Of a DNA stretch of 7,859 bases, positions 7,154-7,859 are shown piece by piece. The stretch's first letter is position 1. Each line of letters opens with the position of its first letter. A program made the translations under genes and the position numbers. This stretch comes from an uncultured Granulosicoccaceae bacterium (GTDB taxonomy: Bacteria > Pseudomonadota > Gammaproteobacteria > Granulosicoccales > Granulosicoccaceae): assembly GCA_937951695.1 (NCBI GenBank), contig CALFBL010000152.1, positions 1 to 7,859 of the forward strand, given 5' to 3'. The notes beneath the pieces are model-generated. The model worked only from the letters and a program-made list of their open reading frames with translations, did no database searches and was not told the DNA's origin.

Positions 7154-7281
7154 ACAGCAGTTAAAAAAAGATTCGCGCAAGGAGTCACACGTCCAGCAAA
7201 TAGATTAATCAATCCTGACAGGAATGTATTAAAGTAGTCTGACTCAATCACGACGTTGCCCAACACCAACAATAGCTAAAA
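7154..7281. promoter_or_regulatory. Intergenic region with short palindrome, possible promoter of nucleosidase gene
   Basis: This is a 128-bp AT-rich gap between nudC and the next gene. It holds a perfect 11-bp interrupted palindrome TCCTGACAGGA at 7213-7223 and an 8-bp palindrome GATTAATC at 7203-7210. TATTAA at 7227-7232 is a loose -10 candidate, with TTAATC 16 bases upstream as a poor -35. No T-tailed hairpin terminates nudC here. The gap length suggests the downstream gene has its own promoter, but this is inference. Confidence 0.3.
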
Positions 7282-7859
7282 ATGTCTCTGATCTGCCTCG
7301 TGACTGCGATGACAGCCGAAGCCAAACCTCTGGTCCAAGCTCTGCATCTGCAGCGCCTGCCACAAAGTGGGCTGAGTGCTTGGATGGGTGATGGGGTTTG
7401 TCTGCTGCAAACCGGGATGGGCGCACAGCGCGCCGGCGCCAGGTTGGAATCCATGCTGGCAGCTCATCCGAACATCGATGCGTTTATCAATGTGGGCGTT
7501 GCCGGAGGCAATCGCGAGCTCGGGGACGTGGTGATAGGCAGCAGCGTGCAAGATCAACTCTCCGAGCGTCGATGGTACCCACATCTGCCATCGGCCACCG
7601 TCACGGACGGCGTGGATCATTGCGAAGTGATCACCGTGGCGAGCCCCTGCGACCATTATCACGCTCACTGCGTGTACGACATGGAAGCCGCTGCCATAGC
7701 CAACGTGGCTAGCCGGCACACCGATTTGTCGAGGTCGCAGACCGTGAAGGTTATTTCCGACAACCCCGAACACCCCATGGATGATTTCTCGGTGAAAAAC
7801 GTCACCGCTTGGATGTGCAATACCCTGCCGACTGTAGAAGCTCTGATTGATTGGTTATC
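7282..7859 (+). CDS. Compact nucleoside phosphorylase / MTA-SAH nucleosidase-family protein, 3' end beyond window
   Basis: ATG 7282 opens a frame that runs 192 codons to the right edge without a stop. An in-frame TAG nine bases upstream fixes this as the first ATG. The product belongs to the purine and uridine phosphorylase (PNP_UDP_1) superfamily. It has an N-terminal strand LICLVTAMTAEAKP with E13, the phosphate or ribose loop NVGVAGG at 70-76, DMEAAAIA at 133-140 with E135, and VKVISDNPEHPMDDF with D160. E13, E135 and D160 correspond in place to Glu12, Glu174 and Asp197 of E. coli MtnN, the nucleosidase for methylthioadenosine and S-adenosylhomocysteine. The segment between NVGVAGG and DMEAAA is much shorter than in MtnN (about 57 residues), and the usual GDxF element is replaced by a Cys/His-rich PCDHYHAHC. 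The substrate therefore cannot be assigned; MTA/SAH, futalosine or another nucleoside is possible. No clear Shine-Dalgarno precedes the start. The end near residue 192 reads like the final helix, so little is probably missing. Confidence 0.8.
   Translation, partial: MSLICLVTAMTAEAKPLVQALHLQRLPQSGLSAWMGDGVCLLQTGMGAQRAGARLESMLAAHPNIDAFINVGVAGGNRELGDVVIGSSVQDQLSERRWYPHLPSATVTDGVDHCEVITVASPCDHYHAHCVYDMEAAAIANVASRHTDLSRSQTVKVISDNPEHPMDDFSVKNVTAWMCNTLPTVEALIDWL

Noticed and set aside
7276..7773. A 165-codon open frame on the minus strand.
   Set aside because: It is antisense to the nucleosidase-family gene, whose motifs are clear. Its His-rich, low-order sequence shows no family motif.

Overview
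The window looks like chromosomal DNA of a Gram-negative gammaproteobacterium, probably free-living or marine. Three things suggest this: a MoxR / DUF58 / TgpA gene trio of the Pseudomonas type, a MipA/OmpV outer-membrane protein, and a NudC-type NAD(H) pyrophosphatase with the full proteobacterial signature. GC content looks moderate (a little above 50%). I see no transposase, phage gene, CRISPR array, tRNA or rRNA. The gene-level assignments rest on motifs read by eye; the taxonomic guess is inference.

Layout. (1) Positions 1-972, minus strand: the N-terminal part of a secreted galactose-oxidase-like copper radical oxidase, cut by the left window edge. (2) A 186-bp divergent intergenic region. 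(3) Positions 1159-5162, plus strand: a tight three-gene operon. It encodes a MoxR AAA+ ATPase, a membrane-anchored DUF58 protein, and a TgpA-like polytopic membrane protein with a periplasmic transglutaminase domain. The last two genes overlap at GTGA. (4) Positions 5199-6170, minus strand: a MipA/OmpV-family outer-membrane beta-barrel, convergent with the operon. (5) A 56-bp divergent gap, then nudC (6227-7153, plus). (6) A 128-bp gap, then a compact nucleoside phosphorylase/nucleosidase-family protein (7282 to the right edge, plus), cut at its 3' end.

How the genes fit together. The operon is the coherent unit: a MoxR ATPase thought to act as a chaperone-like remodeller, a DUF58 partner, and a periplasmic Cys-His-Asp transglutaminase-like enzyme whose substrate is not established. 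MipA/OmpV proteins are also envelope proteins, so much of the window serves the cell envelope. NudC and the nucleosidase-like protein both act on nucleotides or nucleosides (NAD(H) hydrolysis, N-glycosidic cleavage), but a 128-bp gap separates them and co-transcription is not shown. The most unusual gene is the predicted copper radical oxidase. Its cofactor-forming Cys and Tyr are visible, but the copper-ligand half lies outside the window. No clearly undescribed multi-gene system is evident. The best leads are this oxidase, the unknown substrate of the TgpA operon, the compact nucleosidase with its Cys/His cluster, and two near-palindromes in the divergent intergenic regions.
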